This document shows, piece by piece, positions 16,680 to 27,200 of a stretch of DNA of 64,000 bases (positions are counted from its first letter, which is position 1; every line of letters begins with the position of its first letter). Below the pieces are notes generated by a model. That model saw only the letters and a program-made list of their open reading frames with translations, ran no database searches and was not told the DNA's origin. The position numbers and the translations under genes are program-made. Origin of the DNA: Actinomadura sp. NBRC 104425 (GTDB lineage: Bacteria; Actinomycetota; Actinomycetes; Streptosporangiales; Streptosporangiaceae); NCBI RefSeq assembly GCF_030269545.1, contig NZ_BSTN01000017.1, forward strand, positions 22,856-86,855, in the 5' to 3' direction.

Positions 16680-18280
16680 GCGGCGTCCTCAGGGACTCGG
16701 GTGAACGCGGTGGTGGGGACGGGGTCGGCGGTCGCGAGCGCGGCGTCGTCCGGCGCGACGATCAGGTCGTCGCCGTCCCAGCCGGTCAGCGCCAGGCGGG
16801 TGCCGTCGGTGCCGACGGCGACGCGGGGGCCCAGGACGCGCACCATGAGGTCGTCGCCGATGAGCTCGTCCGCGTCCAGGGCTTCCGGGGCGTAGGCCCA
16901 CAGCACGGCCAGGACGAGCACCTGCGCGGCGCGCCGCCGCAGGGCGGGGGAGGGGGCCGCCGCGGTGTCGCGGTGGCAGGCGTCGATGAGCGTCGACAGC
17001 CGCGCGGGCAGTGCCGTGGACTCGACCGCCCGGGCGGCGACCTCGATGACGTCCGGCCCGATGAGCGGTGGCCGCGGCGCGGCGAACTCGATCTCCTGGG
17101 CGTCGTCGCGGTCGGCGTCGTGGTGTCCGGGGCGGTCCCACAGGTCGTTGATCAGCCGGTAGAGCCTGGGCAGTCGGGGAGCGTGCGGCCCCCACATGTC
17201 GACCAGGAACCGCTCCGTCAACGCCAGCGTGTCGGCGCGACCCAGTTCGAGCAGGGGTTCCAGCACCTGCCGTTGCGGGTCCGGCAGGGTGATCGCGACG
17301 GGCGGGCGGAACGACTGGCGTTCCTGTTCTTCGAGGAACACCCCGCGGGTCGTGATGACACGGCGGTGCAGATCCTCATGTCGACGTCGGCATTCGCGCA
17401 GCAGCCGGTCGATACGGACGGCCGCGGCCAGGATTTTCGGCTCTGTGCTTTCCAGGGCGTCGCGCACTTTCCCCAGTAGTCGCCGTTCGGCGTTCAGCCG
17501 CTCGCGGATATGCTCGCGGGCCGATTCCAACCGTTGCGGGATCGAGGAGTCCCATTCGGTCTCCACCGAGCGCAGATCGCGCCGCGTCTGCTTGATGACG
17601 CGGTCGAGATCGTCGGCCAGCCGCACGGAAAGGAGCCGGGCGCGTTCGGCGGACTTGCGCGCCGATTCGAAGGCGTTGCGGGCCAGCTGGCGTTCCAGCA
17701 TCAGCTCGGTGGCCACCTGCTCGTCCTCGACGTCGAAGTCCAGCCCGCCGATCAGCGCGTTGACCGCGTCGGGGGTGGCGCGCAGCACGTTCTCGTCCCG
17801 CCGCGGGTCGTCGTGCTCGACCAGCAGGGAGAACGTCACCGCGCGCCGCCGGTGCCCGTCTCCGCCGGCGTAGTCGCTGGTCGCGTACCGGAAGTGGCCG
17901 TGGCGGGCGCCGCGGTTGAGCAGGGAGTCCAGGACGAACGCCGCGACCTGGCCGTGCTCTTCGGCGGGCCGGCCGGGGGCGGCGCGGCCGGCCAGTTCGC
18001 GCAGGGTGTCCAGGACGTCCGGCCGGGTCGCCTCCAGTTCCAGCCCCTGCCGCGACACCACCATGTCGATCGCGGTCAGCGCCAGGGTGACGATGTCGTA
18101 GGTGTCGGCGGGCCAGTCCCTCCGCCGTGCGCTCTCGGTCATCTCCACGATGGGCGCGAACCGCAGGAACGCGGCCACGCGCGCGGAGAACGAAGGGTCG
18201 TAAACGCTCAACTCCGCCGAGCCGTCCCAAGGAAGGGGCTCGCCTTCGGAGTCGGGGGGATCTTCGAACAGGGGGTCCAT
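16676..18280 (-). CDS. jetA: Wadjet kleisin-like subunit JetA
   Basis: A 534-residue DUF3375/MukF-like protein, first gene of the Wadjet operon. N-terminal winged-helix region, central long helices rich in Arg/Glu (residues ~200-310, SARKSAERARLLSVRLADDL), and a C-terminal winged-helix region, the kleisin arrangement. ATG 18280 (MDPLFEDPPDSEGEPLPWDG) was chosen because the upstream in-frame sequence is low-complexity and crosses the 18354 hairpin; the ribosome binding site (AGTAGGCGC) is weak. All four jet genes overlap, so they are made in fixed stoichiometry from one transcript. Confidence 0.88.
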   Translation of the reverse strand: MDPLFEDPPDSEGEPLPWDGSAELSVYDPSFSARVAAFLRFAPIVEMTESARRRDWPADTYDIVTLALTAIDMVVSRQGLELEATRPDVLDTLRELAGRAAPGRPAEEHGQVAAFVLDSLLNRGARHGHFRYATSDYAGGDGHRRRAVTFSLLVEHDDPRRDENVLRATPDAVNALIGGLDFDVEDEQVATELMLERQLARNAFESARKSAERARLLSVRLADDLDRVIKQTRRDLRSVETEWDSSIPQRLESAREHIRERLNAERRLLGKVRDALESTEPKILAAAVRIDRLLRECRRRHEDLHRRVITTRGVFLEEQERQSFRPPVAITLPDPQRQVLEPLLELGRADTLALTERFLVDMWGPHAPRLPRLYRLINDLWDRPGHHDADRDDAQEIEFAAPRPPLIGPDVIEVAARAVESTALPARLSTLIDACHRDTAAAPSPALRRRAAQVLVLAVLWAYAPEALDADELIGDDLMVRVLGPRVAVGTDGTRLALTGWDGDDLIVAPDDAALATADPVPTTAFTRVPEDAA

Positions 18281-18353
18281 GCGCCTACTTTCACCAGGTG
18301 CGCGGATGCCGGAATCGTAGGGGACGCTCCGGGCGGCGGGCGGGGGAAACGCG

Positions 18354-18374
18354 GGCCGGGCGGTGCGCCCGGCC
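18354..18374. terminator. Hairpin between the lipoprotein gene and jetA
   Basis: GGCCGGGCG-GTG-CGCCCGGCC, a perfect 9-bp stem with a three-base loop, followed by GTTTTC on the plus side. It lies between the lipoprotein stop (18411) and jetA (18280), so it probably isolates the jet operon from the upstream transcript. Confidence 0.6.
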
Positions 18375-18410
18375 GTTTTCGGTCGCCGCCGGTCTGTCCG
18401 GTCCGTCCGG

Positions 18411-19028
18411 TCAGTCGCCGCCGAGGGGGACGGTGACACCGCCGGAGAACATCGAGTCGTGCAGTTCGATGGCCTTGATCTTGACGTTGCGCGGCACGTC
18501 GAAGACCAGGATGCCGTTCACGCCGTTGCCCGGGTTGATCTCCTCCAGGAAGGACTTGGACTCCTCGCCCATGGCGATGCCCGCCTCGCTGTCGGCCTGG
18601 AACTCGCGGCCCGAGGTGTCGATCAGCTTCTGGTTGCCGGCGTCGAACGTGCGGGCCCGGTCGCCGGTGTTGCGCACGGTAACGTGCACCAGCACGAACT
18701 GCCCCTGGGCGGTCTGGCCGAGATACTCGTTGCCGACCCGCCGCACGCCCTTCTTCACCTTGGTGACCGTGAAGGAGAACTTGCCGTCGCGGTAGGTCTT
18801 GCCGATTCCGTTCGCCGGCTTGCCGGTGTCCCGCTGCTTGCCGGACTTCCCGGTGTCCCGCTGCTTGTCGGCCGTCGCGGTGGCCCGGCTGCCGGAGTCG
18901 GAGGGGCCCGCCTCGGTGGTCTCCGGAAGGGGAGCGCAGGCGGTCACCGCCGCCAGTCCGGCGCCGGCCAGGAAGGCGTAGGCGCCGGCCTTGAGCGCGT
19001 GCGTCCGGTGCGAAGCGTTGGTCTGCAT
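18411..19028 (-). CDS. Lipoprotein with DUF4352-like (immunoprotective/telokin-like) domain
   Basis: 205 residues. The signal peptide ends in a lipobox (LAAVTAC, Cys at about residue 31), so it should be anchored to the outer face of the membrane. A Ser/Thr/Lys linker with a repeated KQRDTGK heptad follows, then a beta-rich domain with the DUF4352 pattern: GKFSFTVTKVKKG, QFVLVHVTVRNTGDRARTF, FQADSEAGIAM, NPGNGVNGILVFDVPRNVKI. These domains bind or present ligands; no specific role is known. ATG 19028 follows AAGGA. It separates Wadjet from the next defence module and may be an ordinary host gene. Confidence 0.75.
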   Translation of the reverse strand: MQTNASHRTHALKAGAYAFLAGAGLAAVTACAPLPETTEAGPSDSGSRATATADKQRDTGKSGKQRDTGKPANGIGKTYRDGKFSFTVTKVKKGVRRVGNEYLGQTAQGQFVLVHVTVRNTGDRARTFDAGNQKLIDTSGREFQADSEAGIAMGEESKSFLEEINPGNGVNGILVFDVPRNVKIKAIELHDSMFSGGVTVPLGGD

Positions 19029-19079
19029 GGCGATGTCCTTGCTCGGAGTTCGTAAAGGGGGTTTGGAAGCGGGGTGGTG

Positions 19080-19502
19080 TCAGGCCGCCTCGGCCTCGGG
19101 GCGGTCGGCGTCATGCCAGGCCCGGACGAAGGCGTCGACGAGGTCGTGGGCGCGGTCGATGGAGTCGAGAGGGTCGGTGAGGCGTCGGCGAGCGATGGAC
19201 GCCGGCGAGTCGGCGGCCCGGGCCCGCTGCGGAGCGGGCGGGAGGTGGGGGAAGCCGGCCGCGTGGGGACCGTCCGCCGTCAGCCGCTCGGCCTCGCCGA
19301 TCAGTTCCTCCGCCCGGGCGGCGGCGCCGTCGCGGACGGCGGCGAAGCCGAGCCGCAGCGCCTCCCGGGCCGCCTTGCAGCAGTCGCAGCCGTAGGCGCG
19401 GGTCGCGCAGGCGCGCAGCCGCTGGACGCGGGCCGCCAGGGCGGGAGGCAGCAGCGCGACCTCGGCGTCGAACTGCCGGAGGGGCATGGTGGTGACCAAC
19501 AT
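19080..19502 (-). CDS. Small hypothetical protein with Cys cluster
   Basis: 140 residues, not recognised. It is helical, with CATRAYGCDCCKAAREAL at ~32-49 (four Cys) that could bind a metal or an Fe-S cluster, and no membrane span. ATG 19502 follows CGGAG. It is divergent from the methylase fusion at 19739 and shares its 236-base upstream region, which holds several copies of the TGTGAACG motif; one copy overlaps this gene's own leader (19512-19519, minus strand). Co-regulation with the methylase is possible. Confidence 0.55.
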   Translation of the reverse strand: MLVTTMPLRQFDAEVALLPPALAARVQRLRACATRAYGCDCCKAAREALRLGFAAVRDGAAARAEELIGEAERLTADGPHAAGFPHLPPAPQRARAADSPASIARRRLTDPLDSIDRAHDLVDAFVRAWHDADRPEAEAA

Positions 19503-19511
19503 GGACGGCTC

Positions 19512-19697
19512 CGTTCACAGGGGGGCGTGACGGCTGGCGTGTGCACAGTCAACCAAAGAAATCGTGTGAACGCAATCGACCAACGACCTGTCGGTGGGGG
19601 TGTCTGCGTATCTCCGCAGGTCTGGGAGCAATGTGAACGGAATCAACCGATCTTCCGTGTGTTGAGTCGTTCCCATCGCTGGGCTAGCGTGTGAACG
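19512..19697. promoter_or_regulatory. Cluster of TGTGAACG operator-like sites
   Basis: Four copies of TGTGAACG in 186 bases: 19512-19519 (minus), 19565-19572, 19632-19639 and 19690-19697 (plus). Two extend to TGTGAACG-N2-ATC(A/G)ACC: TGTGAACGCAATCGACC (19565-19581) and TGTGAACGGAATCAACC (19632-19648). A degenerate copy (TGTGCACAGTCAACC) lies near 19540. The same 17-mer pattern recurs at the pPIWI-RE operon promoter (30486-30502). Confidence 0.65.
19662..19690 (+). promoter_or_regulatory. Probable promoter of the HTH-methylase gene
   Basis: -35 TTGAGT (19662-19667), 17-base spacer, -10 TAGCGT (19685-19690), about 50 bases before the GTG start. One operator-like site ends 13 bases upstream of the -35 and another TGTGAACG begins at the last base of the -10, so a protein bound there could repress. 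Confidence 0.55.
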
Positions 19698-19738
19698 TCC
19701 GCGCCGCCGCCCGGCGGCGCCCGAGCCGGGGAGACCCA

Positions 19739-21751
19739 GTGGCAGACGATGCGACGGTGACTCCTGCCGACATCGCGCGCCTGGCCGGTGTCGGGCGGGC
19801 CGCCGTGAGCAACTGGCGCCGACGGCACGACGACTTCCCACAGCCGGTGGCCGGGACCGCCGCCAGCCCGGCCTTCTCGTTGGCCGAGGTGGAGGCGTGG
19901 CTCAGGGAGCAGGGCAAGCTCGCCGGGGCTCCCGGCAGGGAACGGGTCTGGCATTCGTTGCGTCAGGCCGCCGCACAGGATGCCCACCTGCCGGACATGC
20001 TGGCCTTCGCGGGAGCCTTCCTGCTGTTTGTGAAACGGGAGCGGAAGGCGTGGTCGTCCATTGCCGCCGAAAATGACGACAAGGTCGCTGCCCGGCTGCC
20101 GGAGGCCGTCCGCCGGGCGCTGGGGGAGGCGGCCTGGTTCGCCGCTTTCCCGGCGCGGATGGACGCCCGCCGCGTCCCCCTGGTCCGCGCGCTCGCGCGG
20201 CTGGCCGACGACGAGGGCGTCGCCGAGGCGTTCGAGTTCCTGCGTACCCGCTACCTCGAACAGCACAGCCGCCGGATGCATCCCACGCCGGGCGCGGTGG
20301 TCGGGCTGATGCTGCGCCTGGCCCCGGGCGAGGTCCGCACCGTGCTGGATCCCGCGTGCGGTTCCGGTGCGTTCCTCATCGCCGCCGCCGAGCGGTTCGC
20401 GGGCGCCGACCTGCTGGGGCAGGAGAGCGACGAGGCCGCCGCGCGGCTGACGGCCATCAGGCTGGCCCTGCGCACCGACCGCGCCGACATCCGCAGCGGT
20501 GACTCCCTCCGCGGGGACGCCTTCCCGGACCGCACAGCCGATCTGGTCGTGTGCGCTCCTCCGTTCAACGACCGGGCCTGGGGCCATGACGAGCTTCTGG
20601 GCGATCCGCGGTGGGAGTACGGGCTCCCGCCGCGGACGGAATCGGAGCTGGCGTGGGTTCAGCACGCCCTGGCCCACACCGCCCCCGGGGGGCTGGCCGC
20701 GCTGCTGATGCCGCCCGCGGCGGCGAATCGGCGCTCCGGCCGTCGGATCCGCATGGAACTGCTGCGTCGCGGCGCCCTTCGCGCGGTGATCGGGCTGCCG
20801 CCCGGCGCCGTGCCGAACATGGCCGTGGCGCTGACCGTCTGGGTGCTGCGGCGCCCCACGCCGGAGGAACGTCCCTCCGACGAGGTCCTGATGGTCGACA
20901 CCACCCCGGCGGACGATTTCGCGGCCGCGGCGGTGCGGAGCTGGCGGCGCTTCGCCGGCCTGCCGGGTTCAGACGGCGGCGACGACAGGGCGGTGAGCGC
21001 GGCCGTCCGCATCGTCGACCTGCTGGACGACGAGGTGGACCTCACGCCCGCACGCCATCTCCCGCAAGGGGCCCGGGCCGAGACGAAGCAGGCTTTCGCG
21101 GCCGCGCGCGCCCGCCTGCTGTCCCGACTCGACGAGCTGCCCCGATCCGTCCCCGCCATGACGGCGCTGACCGGCAACGACGCCGAACCCGCCGCCCCGC
21201 CGACGACCACGGTCGGTGATCTCGTCCGGACGAGACGGTGCGAGCTGCTGCAGGCGCCGCCGAAGATGGAGGTCGATCAAGGCACGTCACCCGTGCTGAC
21301 GCTGGACGATGTCGCGCTCGGCCGACCCCCCTCGGGCCGGGCCGATCCGTCGCCGGATCGGCCCGTCCTCCGCGAGGGCGACGTCGTGGCCTCCCTGCTG
21401 ACCCGTCATGCGACGACCACGGTCATCGGCGAGGGCGGCGCCATGCTCGGCCCCGGGCTCGTCCTGCTGAGACCCGACCCGCAGCACTGCGATCCGTGGT
21501 TCCTGGCGGGCTGGTTGCGCGTCGCGGCGGCCGAGGCGCGCACGCGCGGGTCCACCGGGTCGGTCCGCCTGGACGTGCGCAGGGTGCGGCTGCCCCGGCT
21601 GCCGGTCGAGGAGCAGCGGCGGCTCGGCCGGGCGTTCCGCGGCCTGGTCGAGCTGCAGGCGACGATGCGCGACACCCAGCACCTGTTCGAGGAGGTTCTG
21701 CGGCTGGGGATGGCCGGTCTGAGCACCGGGACGCTGCGCCCCGCCACCTGA
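19739..21751 (+). CDS. HTH / N6-adenine DNA methylase-like / specificity-domain fusion (copy 1)
   Basis: 670 residues. Residues ~8-45 form an HTH (ADIARLAGVGRAAVSNWRRR) with a DFPQPV strand, as in phage-type regulators. Residues ~150-400 are an HsdM-like methylase: SAM motif I VLDPACGSGAFL (D204), then motif IV as CAPPFN (A273-F276) where N/D/S-PP-Y/F is expected. The C-terminus (~430-670) resembles HsdS: target-recognition-like segments and a helical spacer near PRLPVEEQRRLGRAF. GTG 19739 follows GGGGAG and matches the start of its paralogue at 60388 (MSDDATVKAADIARL). No hsdR gene is nearby. Convergent with the pPIWI-RE operon (nine-base gap). Role as modifier, sensor or regulator is uncertain. 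Confidence 0.8.
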   Translation: MADDATVTPADIARLAGVGRAAVSNWRRRHDDFPQPVAGTAASPAFSLAEVEAWLREQGKLAGAPGRERVWHSLRQAAAQDAHLPDMLAFAGAFLLFVKRERKAWSSIAAENDDKVAARLPEAVRRALGEAAWFAAFPARMDARRVPLVRALARLADDEGVAEAFEFLRTRYLEQHSRRMHPTPGAVVGLMLRLAPGEVRTVLDPACGSGAFLIAAAERFAGADLLGQESDEAAARLTAIRLALRTDRADIRSGDSLRGDAFPDRTADLVVCAPPFNDRAWGHDELLGDPRWEYGLPPRTESELAWVQHALAHTAPGGLAALLMPPAAANRRSGRRIRMELLRRGALRAVIGLPPGAVPNMAVALTVWVLRRPTPEERPSDEVLMVDTTPADDFAAAAVRSWRRFAGLPGSDGGDDRAVSAAVRIVDLLDDEVDLTPARHLPQGARAETKQAFAAARARLLSRLDELPRSVPAMTALTGNDAEPAAPPTTTVGDLVRTRRCELLQAPPKMEVDQGTSPVLTLDDVALGRPPSGRADPSPDRPVLREGDVVASLLTRHATTTVIGEGGAMLGPGLVLLRPDPQHCDPWFLAGWLRVAAAEARTRGSTGSVRLDVRRVRLPRLPVEEQRRLGRAFRGLVELQATMRDTQHLFEEVLRLGMAGLSTGTLRPAT

Positions 21752-21760
21752 ACGGCCCGG

Positions 21761-24256
21761 TCACGCGCCGCCGTTGTCGTCCTCGTTGCGCCACCAGGGG
21801 TGCGTCTCGTCGGCGATCCGCGCCAGGTGCAGGGGCACCGGCCAGCGCGTGCGGCGGTCCCACGAGACCGGCTGGGCGCACAGGCGGGCGCTCAGCGCGG
21901 CGACCGTCCCGGCCTCCAGACGGCCTTCCCTGGCGACCACGAACTCGGTGCCGGTGAACGAGTGCCACGGCTTGCCCTGCAGCCTGCGCTTGTCGTCCGG
22001 CAGCGTGAACCGGGTGTAGTCGGCGCCGCACCGCCCCGGCGCGCCCGAGTCGTAGGTCCTGGACGTGCGGCCGAGCAGCCAGCTCGGCGTGCCGTCATCC
22101 CCGCGGTGCAGGTACAGCTGCACCCCGGGCTGGGCGGGCGCATCCGGGTCTTCGGGGCGCGAGCCGCCTTCGGCGCGGTGGACCGGACGCGGAATCTCCC
22201 CGTCCATGGCCGACACCCGCACCACGCTGACCCGTGCGGGGTCGGCGAGGGAGTCGCCGGGCAGCGGGCCGCCGCCGAGCCTGCGGTCGCCCAGGCCGGG
22301 CCAGACGCGCCGCGTGGCGTCGGCGTCGGCCATCACCACGATCGGTTCCCGTCCGTCGCCCGGGAGGGTGTGCAGGGCGGCGTCCACGAGGTCGCGGACC
22401 GCGGCGAACGCGTCCTGCTCGCGGCCCACCTCGGGGCCGATCGGCCGGGTATGGAAGTCGGCGACGCCCACCGGGTGCGGCAGCCAGCCCCGCCCCGGCG
22501 CGTAGAGGTGCATCGTCCACGGGCGCCCGGGCTCGGGCGAGGCGTGCACGGCCACCAGGACCGTCACGAGCCTGGGCCGTCCCTTCTTCGTGCTCGAGTT
22601 CTGGCGGCGGACGTGCACGCCGACCAGCCACAGCGGCCTGTCCAGCGGATACGGCCGGAGGGTGGTGGCCCTGGCGAGCCGACCGTCCACCAGGCCCCCG
22701 ACCCGCATGAGGTCCTTGACCGCCGCGGCCGCAGGGTGGTCGTCGTCTTCCGGGTCTTCCGGGCGGGGCCGTGTGGCGAGGAACTGCGAGGCGACTCCCG
22801 CCTTGGCCAACGCTTCTCGAAGTCGGGGCTTGGCGTCGTCCTCCGGAACGTTCGTGCCGTCGTACTCGGTCTCCACCAGGGCGAGCACCAGCGTGCCGTT
22901 CTCGGCCTTGAGCATCGGGGCGCGGGCCGCAAGGTCCGAACGGTCGATCCGGCCGTGGGCGAGGAGGTCGGCGACGTCGTAGCCGACGACCTCGGCGCGT
23001 TCGGTGAGCGGCTGCACCACGCCGAGGTCGGGGGTGAGGCCGTCGAACCGGTCGGCCTGGTAGTGGAGCAGTTCCGCCCGGATCCGGTCGCGGACGTCGG
23101 GGGTCGCGGTCAGGTGCACGACCCTGAGCCGTTCGTGGCCGCTCGCGGCGATGGCCGCGTCCAAGGCTTCCGGTGCCAATGGGGCCTTTTCGATCTTTCC
23201 GAGGACCCTGACGGCCGGTCCGGTCCGTCCGCTCTTGCCCGGGGCCCTGAACGGCTCGTACGACACCGGCTCCACGCCGAGCACTTCGGCCGCGTGGCGG
23301 ACGACCCACCGGTAGGTGCGGGGGCCGACCCCCGTGCCGATGGGGTGCTCGGCGTTGGTGGTGCGTCCCGCGCGCACCGTCTCGGGGTGCTCCCGTAGGA
23401 CGTCCGGGCCCCACGGCAGGGGCGACAGTCCGCACGCCGCGACGATGTCGGCGCTGAAATCGCCCAGCACCCTGTTGCGGCCGACGGTGAGCCGCAGCAG
23501 GGCGCTGCCGCCGTGTTCGCGGCCGTGGTCGATCCACACGTACCGGACGTCGTGGAGCCTGTCGCGAAGCCGCGTCAGGCTCACCTCCAGGATGCAGACG
23601 AGCGATTCCACGCCCGGCATCGTCTTGATGTGCGGGGTGATCCGTATCAGGGCCCGCGCGGGTTCACCGCTGCGCATGGGTCTGATCACCGGGTCGTCCC
23701 AGGCGACCAGCGAACCGGAGCTGTCGAGCCGGAACGGCACGGCCCGGCCGTCGAAGACGATCGGGCGCGAGGCCAGCCGCCGCGCGATGTTCCAGCCGAG
23801 CACCTTGTAGAGCCACGGTTCGGCGGCGACGCGCCCCGGTTCGGGGACGGTCACCGCCGCGTCGAGCGGTTCGAACACCGGGGTAAGGCCGTCCAGCAGC
23901 GGCGCGAGCACGCCGCGGTCGGCTCGGTCGCCTCCGCCGCCGCGCGGACCCTTCCGGCACAGCCCCTCCCACGTGCTGACGGCCAGGTCGAGCACGGGTG
24001 GGGCGATCGGCCGGTGCGTGGCCATCAGCAGGTCGCCGTTGTTCAGCCGCGTGCGGGGCAGGATGCGCACCGGCTGCCTGGTGACCGCCGACAGCGCGTT
24101 CGCCAGCGACGCGTACGGGGCGCGCGCCCGGTCGTCGCGGATCCGCCAGCGGCGGTCCAGTTCGGCGAGCTCTTCCTGGAAGCGGGCGGGCAGCGGGTAG
24201 ACCCACAGCCCGTCGAGCATGTCGGCGGGCAGGCGGAACGCCGAGGTCTCCAGCAT
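21761..24256 (-). CDS. pPIWI-RE protein (prokaryotic PIWI/Argonaute relative)
   Basis: 831 residues. Domain order fits the pPIWI-RE family: an N-terminal X module (1 to ~330), a MID-like region (~340-480), and a C-terminal RNase H-fold PIWI region (~480-831) with IVVMADADATRRVWPGL at about 638-654 and a terminal ARIADETHPWW segment. The family is predicted to use nucleic-acid guides or R-loops against invaders. ATG 24256 is preceded by GAGGAG lying within the end of the helicase gene, so translation is coupled. It is the last gene of a four-gene operon with helicase and nucleases, the standard pPIWI-RE partners. Whether the RNase H site is catalytic cannot be judged by eye. Confidence 0.85.
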   Translation of the reverse strand: MLETSAFRLPADMLDGLWVYPLPARFQEELAELDRRWRIRDDRARAPYASLANALSAVTRQPVRILPRTRLNNGDLLMATHRPIAPPVLDLAVSTWEGLCRKGPRGGGGDRADRGVLAPLLDGLTPVFEPLDAAVTVPEPGRVAAEPWLYKVLGWNIARRLASRPIVFDGRAVPFRLDSSGSLVAWDDPVIRPMRSGEPARALIRITPHIKTMPGVESLVCILEVSLTRLRDRLHDVRYVWIDHGREHGGSALLRLTVGRNRVLGDFSADIVAACGLSPLPWGPDVLREHPETVRAGRTTNAEHPIGTGVGPRTYRWVVRHAAEVLGVEPVSYEPFRAPGKSGRTGPAVRVLGKIEKAPLAPEALDAAIAASGHERLRVVHLTATPDVRDRIRAELLHYQADRFDGLTPDLGVVQPLTERAEVVGYDVADLLAHGRIDRSDLAARAPMLKAENGTLVLALVETEYDGTNVPEDDAKPRLREALAKAGVASQFLATRPRPEDPEDDDHPAAAAVKDLMRVGGLVDGRLARATTLRPYPLDRPLWLVGVHVRRQNSSTKKGRPRLVTVLVAVHASPEPGRPWTMHLYAPGRGWLPHPVGVADFHTRPIGPEVGREQDAFAAVRDLVDAALHTLPGDGREPIVVMADADATRRVWPGLGDRRLGGGPLPGDSLADPARVSVVRVSAMDGEIPRPVHRAEGGSRPEDPDAPAQPGVQLYLHRGDDGTPSWLLGRTSRTYDSGAPGRCGADYTRFTLPDDKRRLQGKPWHSFTGTEFVVAREGRLEAGTVAALSARLCAQPVSWDRRTRWPVPLHLARIADETHPWWRNEDDNGGA

Positions 24257-24261
24257 GGTGA

Positions 24262-27200
24262 TCACTCCTCGTACGGGAAAGGGGAGGTTGCCGACCGGCG
24301 GTCGGCGAAGTCGAAGAAGGCGCGCAGCGTGTGCCCGTACAGGCGCAGCAGCCGGTCCAGTTCGCCCGCGGCCTCCCAGTCGCGGCGCAGCTCGCGGATC
24401 AGCCGCGGTAGGTCGGCCTTGCCGCGCTCGTCGAAGAACGCGTCGTCCACCAGGTGGATCTCGCCCGGGGTGCCGCCGCGGCGGGCCCGTCCCACCAGCT
24501 GGATCAGCGAGACGATGATCTCCGCGACGACGCCCCGCTGCACCCAGTCGGGCTGGGACTGGAAGAACTGCGCCGACCGGACCACCTGCGCGAAATGCCC
24601 GCCGGCGCTGCTGACCCTGTCCTTCAGCCGGGCCACGAAATCGGGGTCGGTGTGCGCGGCCGCGTCCGACCACAGGCGGTGGTTGATGTGGGCGAGCAGC
24701 TCGGCGGGCTCGTCCAGCACCGGGATCGGCCGGACGACCAGGTAGATGGCGCCCAGGGCGGAGACCGTCCCGTCGAGGATGTTGACGCCGCGTTCCACCG
24801 TGGCCAGCGGCGCGACCAGCACCCGCGCCCCCGTCTCGGGGAAGCGTTCGACGCGGTCGGCGGTGAGGGTGCGCCACCGCGAGTCCGCCGCGGCGGGTTC
24901 GTCGTCGGGCCGCGCGACCAGGCACAGCGACTCGGGCGGCGCGCCCGCCCGGGCCATGCCGGCGGCCAGGTCCAGGCAGCCGGCGTAGGACGTGGTGGCG
25001 ACCAGGATCAGGTCGCGGCCGGGCTCGCCCGAACGCTGCTTGCGGGCGCTCAGCCGGTCCAGCTCGGGGCGGAGCGTCGCCCGGTACAGCGATTCGCCGA
25101 GTTCTCGCAGGTTCGCTTCGCGCTGCCGGCCCTGCACGCCGGAGATGCGGATGGGGGTGCCCTCGCTGGTGAACGCGCGGCACGCGTGCACCGTGACACC
25201 GGTCGGGTCGGTGTCGGGCACGCTCCACGCGGGCCTGACGTGCACGTGGTGGTGCGGCGCGCCGGGGAAGTAGGACGTCGCCGACAGCCCCAGCACCGCG
25301 CGCGGCACTCCGGCATGCGCGCGGGCCGTCAGCTCGCCCAGGTACAGGACGTAGCCGTGCGGGTCGCCGCCGAACGCCGCCACCGACAGTTTCGACTGCT
25401 GCGGCTGCTCGGGCTCGTGCCGCTCCTTGAACGCCAGAAACAGCCGTCCCAGCGGGCTGCCGGGCATCGCCGTCCAGCTCGTCAGGCCGCCGAGGGCGTC
25501 CGCGACGGCCTCGGCCGAATCGGCGCCGACCGCCCGCAGGTGCGGTGTGTGCGGCAGCAGTTCGGTCAGCCGCTGCCGCAGCGGTTCCAGGTAGGCCCGC
25601 CGGATCATCCGCTGCACCAGCTCGCCGCGCTCCTTCTCGTCGGCGACGACGGGTTCGAGCAGCGCGGCCAGGCGCGCCAGGTGCACCGGCAGGACCGCGT
25701 CCCGGCACCCGTCGGCCACGGAGCGCAGGATCGCCGTGATCTGCGACCGCACTGCCTCCTGGTCGGCGTCGGCGACGCCCGCCAGGCGCAGCGGGGCGGC
25801 TCGCGGCCCGGCCGACCCCCCGTACAGCCGGTGCAGGGCGGCCATCTCCTGCTCGGTGACCTGCCGGCCGGGCGGGAGGGGGGCCAGTCCCAGCAGCCGT
25901 GCGGCGATCCAGGCGTCCGTGCCGCGGGGGACGATCCAGTAGTCGTTGCGCCACCCGCGCCGCCGCCCCCGCACCGGCCGCAGCCAGCCATGGGCCAGGC
26001 TCGCCACGTACCCCATCGCCAGCAGGTGCAGGTCGGACAGGATGGGCCGCACCTCGCCGTCCACCTCGGGCGGCACCTGCCAGAAGGCCGTGCGGAACTC
26101 CTCCTCCAGCCTGTGCAGCGTCGTGGGGTTGGGCCCGTCGGCCAGCACCAGGTCCCGGGCGCTCCGGCCGATGACCCCGGCCTGGAACTGGTCGAGCTCG
26201 TCGATCGCCACCAGGCGGCAGCGCCGCAGCACGAACTCCTCCACGCTCAGCCGGTCCGAACGCCCGTGCGCGGGGCCGCCCGCCGTCTCCAACGGGATGT
26301 GCATGCGCCCGGAGAAGAACGTCTGGTGCGCCGTGACGATCACGTCGGCGTCCACCGCCTCGCGCATCAGCCGGAACTTCCCGCACGTCGTCCGCCACGG
26401 GCACGCGTGGGCGGGGCCGGGGTCGTCCCGGCCGGGGCGGACCTCGAACAGCTCCCGGCAGCGCTCGTGTCCGGGCCGCCAGGCGTCGACCTCGTCGTCG
26501 GTCTCGGCGGACGCCGCCAGCGCGCACCCGTAGGCGAGCCGGTCGTACGCCCACGCGCCGAAACCGTCCGGGTCGTCCGCGGCGGCCTTGCACGCGTCGT
26601 CCATCAGCCGGGACGGAGACAGCAGCGGCACGCACGCGGCGCCGATCGACAGCAGCTGCAGGTTCCGCTCGATGCGGTGGGCCAGCCGCAGGGCCGCGGC
26701 CCGCGTGGGGACGACCAGCGCGGCCGTGACGCCCTGCTCGGCGGCCAGCGTGCCCATCACCTCCAGCAGCACCGACTTGCCGAACCCGGTCGGCGCCTGC
26801 AGCACCTGCACCGTGCCGCCCGCCCGGACCGTCAGGGCGCCGTCGACCGCGTTGCCCGCGTCGTCGACGAGGGCGGCGAACAGTTCGTCGATGCGGCGCC
26901 GCCGATGGTCCTCGCCCCGGGCGGTGTCGATGCGGTCGGCCATCTTGCGCAGGTCGTCGACCTGGAATTCCACGGTGTCGTCGCGGGGCGCGTCGGCGAC
27001 CGTCGGCGTGCCGTCCGGGACGGCGCGCTGGTCGGTCAGGTTGTAGACGGCGCGGGTGGCGGCCGACGTGTCGCCGTGCCGCACGACCCGCAGCGTCGTC
27101 CGGTAGCGGCCGGCCTGGGCCGTGGGGGTGACCCGGTTGTGCCGGCGGTGCCACCGCCCCAGCAGGTCGAGCAGCCGGTCGGCGTGCTCCTTCGGCGCCA

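Noticed and set aside
19739..21751. Type I restriction-modification locus
   Set aside because: Methylase and specificity parts are fused and have an HTH, motif IV is atypical, and no hsdR-like motor nuclease is adjacent.
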